A stretch of 64,000 bases of DNA from Oscillospiraceae bacterium (GTDB lineage: Bacteria > Bacillota_A > Clostridia > Oscillospirales > Ruminococcaceae), in contig JAFWUX010000090.1 in assembly GCA_017523995.1 (NCBI GenBank), positions 1-64,000 of the forward strand, written 5' to 3'. This document shows positions 1 to 7,615 of the stretch, piece by piece. The position numbers were made by a program, and so were the translations under genes. The notes beneath the pieces were generated by a model that saw nothing but the letters and a program-made list of their open reading frames with translations, did not search any database and was not told the DNA's origin. Position 1 is the stretch's first letter; every line of letters begins with the position of its first letter.

Positions 1-183
1 GAAGAATAGATGCGCAGGATTTTTGTCATGAGACAAGGCAGAAAGCCGCAGCCTTGCTGACGCAAGGCAAGGATTTCTAACGCAGTATCATGGCAAAAAG
101 ACAAGCAGATATCTTCAAGAGATAGTTGGGACATCAATATATAAGTGATTTTGTTGAAGCTGCTTTGTGGATAAACTGAGAGA
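1..183. other. Non-coding left edge with a possible ORF tail
   Basis: No complete gene is visible. On the plus strand the third frame stays open from base 3 to a TAA at 78-80 (25 codons), so the tail of a gene entering from the left is possible, but the peptide matches nothing I recognise. The remainder before the terminator shows no ribosome-binding site or promoter that I would defend. Confidence 0.3.
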
Positions 184-232
184 CAGACTGCCGGAAGGCA
201 GTCTGAAAGCAGCCCCGAAGGACTGCTTTTTT
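184..232. terminator. Two consecutive hairpins, terminator region
   Basis: A perfect 9-bp stem (184-192 with 197-205, loop ggaa) is followed by a second hairpin (208-212 with 223-227) and six T residues at 227-232. The T run fits termination of plus-strand transcription coming from the left; the hairpins also lie just beyond the stop codon of the minus-strand gene to the right, so they may act in both directions. Confidence 0.6.
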
Positions 233-237
233 CTGGT

Positions 238-1200
238 CTATCCGGTTTTTGCACCAAGCAGATCCGAGAGCAGCTTCCTTGCATCCAGAATGGTGATCAT
301 GTTATCTTTGTCATAATCAGCGGCCGGGAAGCTCTTCTCCGTCAGCGGAATATCCGCGCAGGGATCCTCTGCGGCAATCCGGCTGAGCAGAACTGCATCC
401 GCAGCGGAAACGGTGCCGTCACAGTTGACATCGCCCAAAAGCGGTTCCGCTGAGGGCGGCGCAGCCGTCGTCTTTTTCTCCCCCAGAATTTTAATATATC
501 CGTTGTAGATTCCCTTTGTGAACAGATATGTCATCTGGAGTTTTCCGGCTTCATCCTTTTCCGAATTGATAAAGCAATCGCTCACAATGCCGTCATCCAC
601 ATATGAAATGCCGATCGGATACATCTCGCCCTGCTCTGCATTTTCGGGGAGGGTGAAATCAATCGTGAACAGGCAGCTTTGCGGAATCTGCACGGCTTCA
701 TCGGAATAAGCATAGAAAGCAAGCTGTCCTTCTTTGACCATTGCGGAGCCTGTTGTGAAGCCGGTTGTTCCTTTGCCGGCCGTCGCAGGTTCGCCCTTTG
801 TATTGTTTTTGACGGTCAGCCGTGTGTCATAAAAAATATGGAATTTGATGTAATTGACGGGATTTTCTGCTCCGGTGATGCTGAAATAAACGCGCTGTGT
901 CTTGCCCGGTGCATAGGAAGGCTCCAGTCCGATTTTGTCAATATAAAACATGATGCCGCCTTCATAATCTTTGGGATTTATTGGGGGCGTGTTCCAGTCC
1001 TTCGGCTGAATCCAGCGCGAACCGTCATAGCGAACCTCTTTATCATCCTGTTTGTTGCAGGGATTCTCCGATGCGCCGGAATCTTCCGTTCCCTGTGCTT
1101 CCGCAGATGCAGATGAACGGGACAGATTCTCTGCTGCGCAAACTGTTCCGCAGGTCAGCGCACATGACAGCAATGCGGCAATGATCTTTTTCAGATTCAT
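238..1200 (-). CDS. Secreted cohesin-like plus type I dockerin protein
   Basis: A 320-residue secreted protein. Residues 1-22 form a Sec signal peptide (charged start, hydrophobic stretch, ending near VCAAE). Residues 82-240 resemble a cohesin-type beta sandwich. Residues 255-317 are a type I dockerin: the first calcium loop is GDVNCDGTVSAADAV and the second is DYDKDNMITILDAR. A dockerin implies docking onto a cellulosomal scaffoldin on the cell surface or in the secreted complex. A cohesin-like module next to a dockerin would suit a small adaptor scaffoldin, but the cohesin assignment rests on general pattern only and it could be a non-binding relative. A GGAGG site lies 9 bases upstream of the ATG. 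It is probably a single-gene unit with its own promoter. Confidence 0.8.
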   Translation of the reverse strand: MNLKKIIAALLSCALTCGTVCAAENLSRSSASAEAQGTEDSGASENPCNKQDDKEVRYDGSRWIQPKDWNTPPINPKDYEGGIMFYIDKIGLEPSYAPGKTQRVYFSITGAENPVNYIKFHIFYDTRLTVKNNTKGEPATAGKGTTGFTTGSAMVKEGQLAFYAYSDEAVQIPQSCLFTIDFTLPENAEQGEMYPIGISYVDDGIVSDCFINSEKDEAGKLQMTYLFTKGIYNGYIKILGEKKTTAAPPSAEPLLGDVNCDGTVSAADAVLLSRIAAEDPCADIPLTEKSFPAADYDKDNMITILDARKLLSDLLGAKTG

Positions 1201-1261
1201 AAAGTGTTTCCTCCGCTCCGGAATTGAGACGGATCCATAGCAGCATCAATCTCTATCAGGG

Positions 1262-1290
1262 ATTATAACACAGCTGCAACGAAAAGTCAA
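1262..1290 (-). promoter_or_regulatory. Sigma-A promoter for the cohesin/dockerin gene
   Basis: On the minus strand, TTGACT (1285-1290) and TATAAT (1262-1267) are separated by exactly 17 bases. Transcription would start near 1255 and read into the gene starting at 1200. Confidence 0.8.
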
Positions 1291-1339
1291 GCGGACGGAT
1301 GACGGATGACGGAATACACAATCAGATTGATTCTAAATG

Positions 1340-1368
1340 TTGACAAAAAGCGCGAATCATACTATAAT
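1340..1368 (+). promoter_or_regulatory. Consensus sigma-A promoter for a truncated gene
   Basis: TTGACA (1340-1345) and TATAAT (1363-1368) with a 17-base spacer: a perfect consensus promoter. It reads into a gene that is cut off after about 20-30 codons, so it now drives debris. Confidence 0.8.
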
Positions 1369-1426
1369 AAGAGAAATCATACGGGCGGCAAACAGGCTGT
1401 AAATCGCGGAAGGAGCAGGTGCGGAG

Positions 1427-1528
1427 ATGAGAAAAATGAACAAACAGAACAGGCGCACGCTGATTTTTATCTGCTTTCTGCTGCTGAGGCAGCCTCGTTC
1501 AGATAGTCAAGCAGGGACCTCTTACTGA
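1427..1528 (+). pseudogene. 5' remnant of an exported or membrane protein gene
   Basis: A good Shine-Dalgarno (AAGGAG, 1410-1415) precedes an ATG that starts a basic then hydrophobic segment (MRKMNKQNRRTLIFICFLLL), typical of a signal peptide or membrane anchor. After about 20 codons the reading changes character and stops at 33 residues. Together with the consensus promoter upstream this looks like the first part of a real gene cut by a rearrangement; the rest is not in the window. The original function cannot be told. Confidence 0.55.
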
Positions 1529-1865
1529 TAAGGATCTTGCCGCTCTTGCCTTCTCCTGCTTCTCGGCAGGCTCGTCCTCAACAAGCTCAGTCAGAAAGAA
1601 AGGTTATGCCGATTCAAAAAAAATAATAAATCTCATAGTATGGTCATACTTTGGGTGTTTCTCGGAATAGCAAGCCACAGAAAGAGGTGCATTCTTTCCA
1701 CGTTCTAAGATTTTTGAACATCTAACCCATCAAAAATCTCGTTTTGGGAGCCCTTGCCCAAAACAGTTACCCCTGCGGATCTACTCATTCAATTACATCA
1801 ATTTTATTGCGCAGTGAAGCGAAAAGTTTTCTGCATTGCGAACTAACTCTCCGTTTTCCCCGATT
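1529..1865. other. Mobile-element debris without an intact gene
   Basis: No gene is supported here. On the minus strand around 1529-1600 an acidic and lysine-rich frame resembles the tail of a mobilisation-type protein, but it is too short to assign. The segment carries the cluster of inverted repeats described separately. Confidence 0.4.
1637..1764. repeat. Cluster of three perfect inverted repeats, oriT-like
   Basis: Three perfect dyads lie within 130 bases: AGTATG/CATACT (1637-1642 with 1645-1650), AGATTTTTGA/TCAAAAATCT (1708-1717 with 1730-1739) and GTTTTGGG/CCCAAAAC (1741-1748 with 1757-1764). None is followed by a T run, so they do not look like terminators. Clusters of this kind are usual in transfer origins of mobilisable plasmids and transposons. 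The assignment is an inference from structure and from the surrounding debris; no relaxase gene remains. Confidence 0.4.
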
Positions 1866-1868
1866 TAA

Positions 1869-2024
1869 TCAGAAATAATACACCGGGCAGAACATGAAAG
1901 CTCGGTGCGCAACGGCATTATCTTCAATGTCATTTTAGATTGGGCTGAGGGAGGATTTGCGGAAACTCCGCACGAGCTTGCAATAGAGCTGACAAAGTTC
2001 ACCCTGACATTGTTTGATAATTAA
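1869..2024 (+). pseudogene. C-terminal fragment of a TetR-family regulator
   Basis: The frame is open for 51 codons after a TAA at 1866-1868 and has no start codon. The peptide includes ILDWAEGGFAETPHELA and ends LTKFTLTLFDN, which resembles the last helices of TetR-type ligand-binding domains (a W(A/V)E-G-x-x-E-x-P-x-E-L pattern). The DNA-binding half is missing. It is a different regulator from the one on the opposite strand to its right. Confidence 0.45.
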
Positions 2025-2066
2025 GCGACAGTTGTCTTTTACAAAACATGAATGCCATAAATGAAA

Positions 2067-2104
2067 AAGCCCTGAGATCTGCTCATAAGCATTTCTCAGG
2101 GCTT
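2067..2104 (-). terminator. Terminator of the truncated TetR gene
   Basis: A perfect 11-bp stem (2067-2077 with 2094-2104), followed on the minus strand by TTTTTCATTT. It sits just past the stop codon of the minus-strand TetR fragment. Confidence 0.75.
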
Positions 2105-2107
2105 CAT

Positions 2108-2560
2108 TTATTCCATATTTCCTGCAAATATCCTTTCCACCACGATCTGCGTCATCTCCTGTACCGACTCGGCATAACCGTTCCTTGCCCACTTCATAAA
2201 GATGCCGAAAAGTCCGTAGGCAAGGGAGTAGCTTTCATAGGTGTCCGAGGTCTGCTCGGTGTCGCTGTCGGTCATGATAACTTCATAAGCCGACAAGATT
2301 GCTCCGTGATGCCCCTGTCCGATGATAAGATCATTCTTTTTCCGCAGAGAGTAGCAAAAATCAAAGTACCGCCTGACACGGTAACTGTCATTGATCTGAT
2401 GCTCTTTGAGCCTGTGTTCACGCTCATATTCCCTCCACTTCATGATGATGTAGGCGGTGATGATCTCGTCCTTTGATTTGAAATTGCGAAAATAGGTCGC
2501 TCTGCCGATGCCGCCTTCCTCGCAAAGCTCATCCACGGTAATCTTCTCGATATTCTTCTT
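2108..2560 (-). pseudogene. TetR-family regulator lacking its N-terminus
   Basis: About 150 codons, from an upstream in-frame TGA (2561-2563 on the minus strand) to TAA. The peptide starts inside the helix-turn-helix (KITVDELCEEGGIGRATYF, then RNFKSKDEI, a classical TetR recognition helix followed by its linker) and continues through a complete ligand-binding domain of about 120 residues. The first one to two helices of the DNA-binding domain are gone and the sequence beyond 2560 belongs to a different gene, so the gene was cut by a deletion. The later Met within the ORF could give a 142-residue protein, but it would lack a working DNA-binding domain. Confidence 0.75.
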
Positions 2561-2565
2561 TCACA

Positions 2566-2715
2566 GGCAGTGCAGCTTATCCCTTCCTTGCACATAATAT
2601 GGGGTGGGACTATGATGTGAGCAAGGTCACGATACCGTATTTTATGACTTCGGGGACAGGAAAAACCGATGATGCTGATGTTCCTGATATTACAAAGGAT
2701 TTTGCTGGTGTATGC
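2566..2715 (+). pseudogene. Internal fragment of an alpha/beta hydrolase
   Basis: An open frame of about 50 codons without a start: GSAAYPFLAHNMGWDYDVSK, followed by TIPYFMTSGTG and ending GVCPL. This closely follows the C-terminal third of clostridial alpha/beta hydrolases (dienelactone-hydrolase or lipase-like), where a strand with PYF(M)V.GTG precedes the catalytic Asp region. It is bounded on the left by the TetR fragment and on the right by the ABC permease fragment read from the other strand, so both ends are deletion or recombination joints. Confidence 0.5.
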
Positions 2716-3199
2716 CCTCTACAAAAGCATTCAGGTCATTCCCGACTACAATATCAAATTTTTTGAGCTTTTCGCCGTAACTGCGCCGAATCCACGGCTG
2801 AACGCTGAAGTCCGTTTCGGGATCAAATCCGATGATCTGTACAGGCAGCGAACAGCATCCGGAACTCGCAGTTGCAAGAAAAAACTGAGTTGTCGCCTGC
2901 CCGATGCCATCACGGTTCAAAATCTTCTCAGAACGCGCACGATCCATGTAGAAGTATCCCGTATTCCCCTGCAAAACAATATTTTCCAGGGTAGACTTTG
3001 TTGTTGCTTCATATGGTACAACCATAATATCCGCGCCGAGCCGGTCTTCCAGCGAGGACAGTCCGGTTCGCAGACTCCGGACAATGACAGTTCCGGCTAA
3101 CACGGCAAATGACAGCAATACTGTCAGCAGCAAAAGGGCTGCTGTACGCACAGGTTTTCCGGTCAGATTTATGACAGGCAGACTAATATGCTGCTTCAT
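2710..3199 (-). pseudogene. ABC transporter permease (FtsX/MacB type), 3'-truncated
   Basis: About 160 codons of an FtsX/MacB-type permease: a short cytoplasmic start, one membrane helix (TAALLLLTVLLSFAVLAGTV), then the first part of the periplasmic-type domain with GADIMVVPYEA. The true coding sequence ends near FVEG; the last seven residues come from the fused hydrolase fragment read antisense. The remaining about 200 residues with three membrane helices are missing, so no working permease can be made. Its ATG lies 4 bases after the stop of the DUF4418-like tail, as in an operon. Permeases of this type accompany P19 and DUF2318 in the Campylobacter p19 and E. coli FetMP-type iron systems. 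Confidence 0.75.
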
Positions 3200-3203
3200 C
3201 TGT

Positions 3204-3330
3204 TTACTCCTTTTCCCGCAGTCGCATAATGCCTGTGATTACCGAAATCAGTGCGATCATAATGCTTATAATAATTACCGTCGGCTTCATTACAGCATGA
3301 CAGCGCATATTTGTCATCATACACATGCCC
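3204..3330 (-). pseudogene. C-terminal tail of a DUF4418-like membrane protein
   Basis: In a frame different from the permease to its right, about 41 codons read GMCMMTNMRCHAVMKPTV and then a hydrophobic helix ending MRLREKE and TAA. The Cys/Met-rich start followed by one membrane segment fits the C-terminal end of DUF4418 proteins, small membrane proteins often encoded beside P19-type iron loci. The N-terminal two thirds are lost; the joint to the upstream permease lies near 3326-3331. An alternative is the C-terminal helix of the permease itself after an out-of-frame deletion. Confidence 0.45.
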
Positions 3331-3610
3331 AGAAGATTGTTTTAATTTTACCGAGTTCTGCTTCATCAAGATATGTGCCGGCGGAACCGCCCTCTACATC
3401 ATAAAGATTATTCAGTACAGACGCGGATTTCGGCACAACTGTGATATTTGCACCGTAGGTTTTCAGCTCCTGATTGACCTTATCGCCGACATCCAGCATA
3501 ACGCTGAGCATCGCAGTTGCAAGAGAAGCACCCAGGGCGATTGTAAATGCAATCATGAGCATTTTCTTCCATTGGCGGAACAGTGTTCCGCGAATCATTC
3601 TGAGAAACAT
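3329..3610 (-). pseudogene. ABC transporter permease, N-terminal fragment
   Basis: About 94 codons of a second FtsX/MacB-type permease: MFLRMIRGTLFRQWKKML, a membrane helix, then TYGANITVVPKSASVLNN, the usual start of the extracytoplasmic domain, up to IKTIFW where the family sequence breaks off. It follows the DUF2318 gene by 15 bases in the same direction, as in intact P19/FetMP loci. The rest of the gene and the start of the next one were removed by one deletion. Confidence 0.75.
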
Positions 3611-3625
3611 CGCACTGTTCCTCCT

Positions 3626-4885
3626 TTACTGAAATTCTTTCTTATAATCGAGAAGACCGTCAATCGGCACGATGATGCTGCCGTTTTCGATCGAATACGT
3701 GATTACAATCGGATTGCATCCGCCCTTAAATCCAATGGTATTGATATTCATGACAACATCACAAAGCTTGTAGACAACCTGTCCGTCTTTCTCATAGTAG
3801 CCGGTTTCACCGCAAATATCACAGGCATCAAGACCGATGCCGTAACTTGAGGAATTGGGCTTTTTGATGATGATAAACCGGATTTCGACATGATCCTCTG
3901 TGGTGTAGGCAAAACGGTGAAGATGTCCGTCCTGCACGCGTTCAAACGGCACAACCATGTCATGTCCGACAATCTTGCATTCCTCGACCGGAGCCAGATC
4001 AACAGCACGCGAGGTAATTGCTTTCAGCCATGTTATATTCAGTACGGAAACTGCCATGCATACCACGGATAATACTGCCTAGCGGCGGTTGACCTTCCAC
4101 TTTTTCCGGATTTTACGATGCTCTGCGTTGTTTTTATACGGTTCCTTCACATTCAGGCTTTTGATGAGCAGCAGAACCGGTACGAAGACTGCTGCTGCCA
4201 GAATTGCAAATGTAAAAATCCTGTCATGATTGGAAGTGAACTTAATAATCTGAAAGCAAAAATGATAGATGCTCATATCCGGCGTTATCATGCGTTTTGT
4301 CTGCATAATGCGGATGCAATTTGCAGCCTGTCGCAGACCGTTCGCAGTCAGTGCGAGGGAAAGCAGCAGCATCGCCTGTCCTGCGCTCAGCCGCCGGATT
4401 GCCTGTCCGATCGCAATACCGATCAGAAACACCAGCAATATGCCGAATAAAATACCGATTGTTTTCAGAAGAAATGCGGACGAAAGCACTGTTTTTTCCG
4501 TCATCAGAATGATATACGGATTTGCAAGGACGTCAGGCAGAGAATGAACGAGCATACCGACTGCAATCAGCCCGAGAAAACTGCCGGCCAGCACCGGTGA
4601 AACTTTTTTCTCCTTTTTGGCAATCGCTGCAAATATCCAGAACAGCAGAAGTGCGCAGAGACAAGTCAGAAAAACGCGCAGGTTCCAAAGTGAGGTATCA
4701 ATCAGACGAGTTGCATTTTTAAGATAAGCCATTACAACCGCGCCGACAATACCGGCATATAATCCGATTTTGGCAGGTAAGGCACCTTTTTTTCCGAATA
4801 CGCATGCCATGCAGCCGATCATCATGCCGATCAGGATACCGGCAATGAGCAGTGCCTCTGTTGTATCTACAAAGTATTTGAGCAT
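3626..4885 (-). pseudogene. DUF2318 iron-transport membrane protein with in-frame amber
   Basis: The N-terminal half (from 4885, after an AAAGGGGGC ribosome site) has about eight hydrophobic helices (EALLIAGILIGMMIG and others). A TAG at 4079-4081 interrupts it. The same frame then continues without a shift into a final helix and a soluble domain with DACDICGETGYY, LCDVVMNINTIGFKGGCNP: the four-cysteine DUF2318 signature of Fe-S-containing proteins found in P19/FetMP iron uptake loci. A family member would be one protein of about 419 residues; one nonsense codon divides it. A GTG at 4064-4066 could restart translation of the C-terminal half, but no good ribosome site precedes it. With neighbouring genes truncated, the locus is most likely dead. 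Confidence 0.8.
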
Positions 4886-5052
4886 GATACATGCCCCCTT
4901 TTCAGGTATAGTCATTGAAGTCAAGGATTATTCGATTTGTGTAAAAACTCTATGCAATATTCCGGTTGCCGGAAAAACACGGAAATGCGCCGTGCTAAAC
5001 GCACAGCGCATTCACATGAAAAAGCCTTTAGAAATCCCTGACCTGTTTTAGA

Positions 5053-5370
5053 TTACCACTCCTGCGGAGCGTAATCCCAGCCCTCATATTTTACAACAAT
5101 CGGGCCATCCTTGAAGTAGTCATCGAAAGAGCCGCCGGGGCCGGTCTCAGCATCGGTATGAAGCAGATAGCCGTTGTCCTCCGGGCTGTGGAATGTAAAC
5201 TCAATGCTGTAAGTATCAGCATCCGGCAGCTTGATGTTTGCGCCGTAATGCGGACCGTCAGAAGCACTCATAACCATAAAGGAACCCTCAGCAGCCGTAT
5301 CGCCCTTGGAGGAGATCACCTTATAATCAACATTCTGACATGCATACAGGGGTTGTATGGATTCTAGCAC
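5053..5370 (-). pseudogene. P19/Tpd-type periplasmic iron-binding protein, C-terminal part
   Basis: The peptide FMVMSASDGPHYGANIKLP followed by HTDAETGPGG matches the conserved C-terminal half of P19 (Tpd, iron transport) proteins, including the HYGANI histidine and the H-x-D-x-E-T-G segment. In the family this protein binds Cu and Fe and feeds iron to a membrane complex. The signal peptide and first half are missing: the family sequence begins only around YACQNVDYKV and the residues before it are unrelated. It lies upstream of DUF2318 in the same direction, the order seen in complete loci. The FTR1-like permease and the ATPase are absent from the window. Confidence 0.75.
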
Positions 5371-5773
5371 GCAAAGCCTATTCTCCGATAGGTTTTCGCT
5401 GTGATTTTGTTAAACATGGAATCAACCGACGAACGGAAGCACGGGTCCAATAAATGATGTTAAACACGTCTCCTGATAAAATGCGTAGCTTAAATCATGA
5501 AATCAAGAATCGTATATTGCTGATTGCATTTGTTAAATTCGACATAAAATATATGAAAATCCATCCGTTCATGAAATTGTTTTGCTGAGCAATATAGTTT
5601 GACTGCAAGATCGTCATTGTTATCTATCTTACATGGGCTTTATTATATATTACAATTAGTATTATGCGAAAATGATTGCAGATTCCTTTTGTACAAAGAG
5701 CACAACGTAACGAATATCATCGTGGATTCGCGGTTCAAAAATGTAAATAACTAACGAAAATGAAGTTGCCCGG
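5371..5773. other. AT-rich non-coding gap, upstream breakpoint of the iron locus
   Basis: No gene, RNA or repeat family is recognisable. The stretch separates the broken P19 gene from the promoter of the next gene. A short dyad (CCTAT/ATAGG near 5390) is all that stands out. Confidence 0.5.
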
Positions 5774-5802
5774 TTGACTTTACGGGTCTGCAGAGGTATA
5801 AT
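5774..5802 (+). promoter_or_regulatory. Sigma-A promoter for the first LRR/transglutaminase gene
   Basis: TTGACT (5774-5779) and TATAAT (5797-5802) with a 17-base spacer, leaving an untranslated leader of about 210 bases before the ATG at 6019. The long leader could carry regulation, but I see no known riboswitch in it. Confidence 0.75.
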
Positions 5803-6018
5803 ACAATCAAGTCAGACAGGAGAAAGCAGATCAATGCAGCATCTGATATACGTCTACTGTCTGTAATTGTTCCGGAACAGCAAAGCAGCAATGGCATGAA
5901 ATATCTGATGGATTCTTTCCGCAATTTACTTGTATTTATTACGCTTTCAAACTGACTTATTAACCGCATCAATTACATCAATACAGCTAAAATACAACCT
6001 GATAAGGAGGATACAATA

Positions 6019-7449
6019 ATGGGACTTAAAAGAATTGCAGCCGGCGTTCTTGCCGCAGTTACAGTATTTACAGCATCGGTAGCTACTTCCGATTTTAACA
6101 ACGGAACATCCCTTTTCTCGAACGCAGTCATCACTGCTGAGGCAGCATCCATCAACTACCTGGATTCTTCGCACGTTGCAGTCGGCAATGTCATTTATTA
6201 TTTCAACACCACCACCAAGACTGCTCAGGTTTTCGGCGGTTACGGCAATATGAAAAACATCACAATTCCCGGTCAGATTGATCTTGGTTCCAAGGGAAGA
6301 TTTGATGTTATCGCAATCAGATCCAGCGCGTTCAAGGATAACAAGAGCGTTTACACTGTTGACCTTTCCGGCGCTTATAAGCTTGCAAACATCCATGATG
6401 ACGCATTCAACGGCGCAACGAACCTCACAACTGTCACCCTCGGCAATGCTGTTTGCTCTATCAGTGCAAGAGCGTTCAAGGGCTGCACAAATCTTAAGAC
6501 GTTCAACACGAACGGCAACAACAAGATCGTGAGAATTTTCAGCAGTGCTTTTGAGAACTGCACCAGTCTCTCTTCGTTCACAATTCCGCAGAGCTGCGTT
6601 GAAATTATTTCCAGTGCATTTGCAAATACCGGTCTTACTTCCATCACGATCCCGAACGGCGTTACGTCGATCGGTCCCTATGCGTTCAGCAACTGCAAGA
6701 AGCTCAAGACGGTTAATTTCCAGGCCGGCGCTTCTAATGCACCCGGTCTCCAGCTTTGCGGCTATTCTTTCCTGAATGATACTGCCCTCAGCTCCGTTTC
6801 TTTCAACAGAATGAAGATGACCACTGTTTTGTCCGCGTTCAACGGCTGCGGCGCGAATTTCAAATCTTACGGTGCAGGTCAGGTTGATTATGTCCGTGAT
6901 ATCAGCAGACAGCTGCTTTCATCGTGGGGTATGAGCTGGAAGTCCTACTTCAACGAAGCTCAGCAGAAGCAGTTCTTTACCATGCTTGCGAACGAACTTG
7001 CCGGCTATGTCAAGCGCGGCAGCTTTGCTGAGCAGGCTCAGGAAGGCTGCACCGCAACTGTTCTCAGCGTGAGAATGGGTACTTGCGGCGGCTTTGCAAG
7101 AGCATATTACAATCTCTGCCTTGAAGCTGGCGTTCCGGCGGACAGAATTCTCTTTGCGGGCGATCAGCACTGCCACGCATGGAACTATGTAAAGTGCGGC
7201 AATAAGTGGTACAACATTGATGCCTCCAACGGGATCGGTTTGTGCGGAAATGACGCATTTATCAGAGCTATGGGCTTTAATCGCTCCGTAACTGCTCACA
7301 ATCCGGCAAACTGGATTGCAGGCGTAAATGAATACATCGGTTCTACCGATAACGGCTACATTAAGTCTGAGACCAGAAAGTTCGACTATATCCTGAACAC
7401 GAGCAACAGCGAATGGGGCATCAGATTTACCGGCACAAGAGTAAACTGA
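6019..7449 (+). CDS. Secreted BspA-type LRR protein with transglutaminase-like domain
   Basis: A 476-residue exported protein. A signal peptide (about residues 1-24, hydrophobic GVLAAVTVFTASVATS) is followed by some six LRR_5/BspA repeats (F-x-x-C-x-x-L then a short strand, about residues 95-270), then a transglutaminase-like cysteine-protease fold. The probable catalytic triad is visible: Cys356 in MGTCGGFAR, His386 in HCHAWNY and Asp401 in NIDAS. LRR_5 repeats serve in binding, and the transglutaminase fold may cleave or cross-link peptides at the surface; the substrate is unknown. An AAGGAGG site 8 bases before the ATG fixes the start. There is no dockerin or sortase signal, so it is probably secreted free. 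A hairpin follows the stop codon. Confidence 0.85.
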   Translation: MGLKRIAAGVLAAVTVFTASVATSDFNNGTSLFSNAVITAEAASINYLDSSHVAVGNVIYYFNTTTKTAQVFGGYGNMKNITIPGQIDLGSKGRFDVIAIRSSAFKDNKSVYTVDLSGAYKLANIHDDAFNGATNLTTVTLGNAVCSISARAFKGCTNLKTFNTNGNNKIVRIFSSAFENCTSLSSFTIPQSCVEIISSAFANTGLTSITIPNGVTSIGPYAFSNCKKLKTVNFQAGASNAPGLQLCGYSFLNDTALSSVSFNRMKMTTVLSAFNGCGANFKSYGAGQVDYVRDISRQLLSSWGMSWKSYFNEAQQKQFFTMLANELAGYVKRGSFAEQAQEGCTATVLSVRMGTCGGFARAYYNLCLEAGVPADRILFAGDQHCHAWNYVKCGNKWYNIDASNGIGLCGNDAFIRAMGFNRSVTAHNPANWIAGVNEYIGSTDNGYIKSETRKFDYILNTSNSEWGIRFTGTRVN

Positions 7450-7468
7450 TAGCAAATCACATATCAAT

Positions 7469-7494
7469 AAGACCCGGACGGATGTCCGGGTCTT
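7469..7494 (+). terminator. Hairpin after the first LRR/transglutaminase gene
   Basis: An 11-bp perfect stem (7469-7479 with 7484-7494, loop ggat) begins 19 bases after the stop. The following sequence TCTTATAT is only weakly T-rich. Confidence 0.65.
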
Positions 7495-7522
7495 ATCTTA
7501 TATAATCAGAAATCGAGTAGAA

Positions 7523-7555
7523 AGCAGATGCGGAGAACGAATCTCCGCATCTGCT
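7523..7555 (-). terminator. Terminator of the second LRR/transglutaminase gene
   Basis: A 13-bp perfect stem (7523-7535 with 7543-7555) followed on the minus strand by TTTCTACT, placed 60 bases after the stop codon of the converging gene. Confidence 0.65.
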
Positions 7556-7615
7556 CATGATTCATATTACAGAAGCCTGCTTGCGGCACTTCTTCATCGG
7601 AATGATCAGCCGAAT

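Noticed and set aside
1306..1506. 66-codon plus-strand frame
   Set aside because: It runs through the consensus promoter itself and lacks a ribosome site; the frame starting at 1427 is the credible remnant.
1637..1764. Terminators in the inverted-repeat cluster
   Set aside because: The dyads lack T runs and do not follow any gene end, so a terminator role was not assigned.
4079..4081. Programmed UAG decoding (pyrrolysine-like) in DUF2318
   Set aside because: The neighbouring genes are truncated, no pyl genes or insertion element are seen, and the family has no such residue at this place; a nonsense mutation is simpler.
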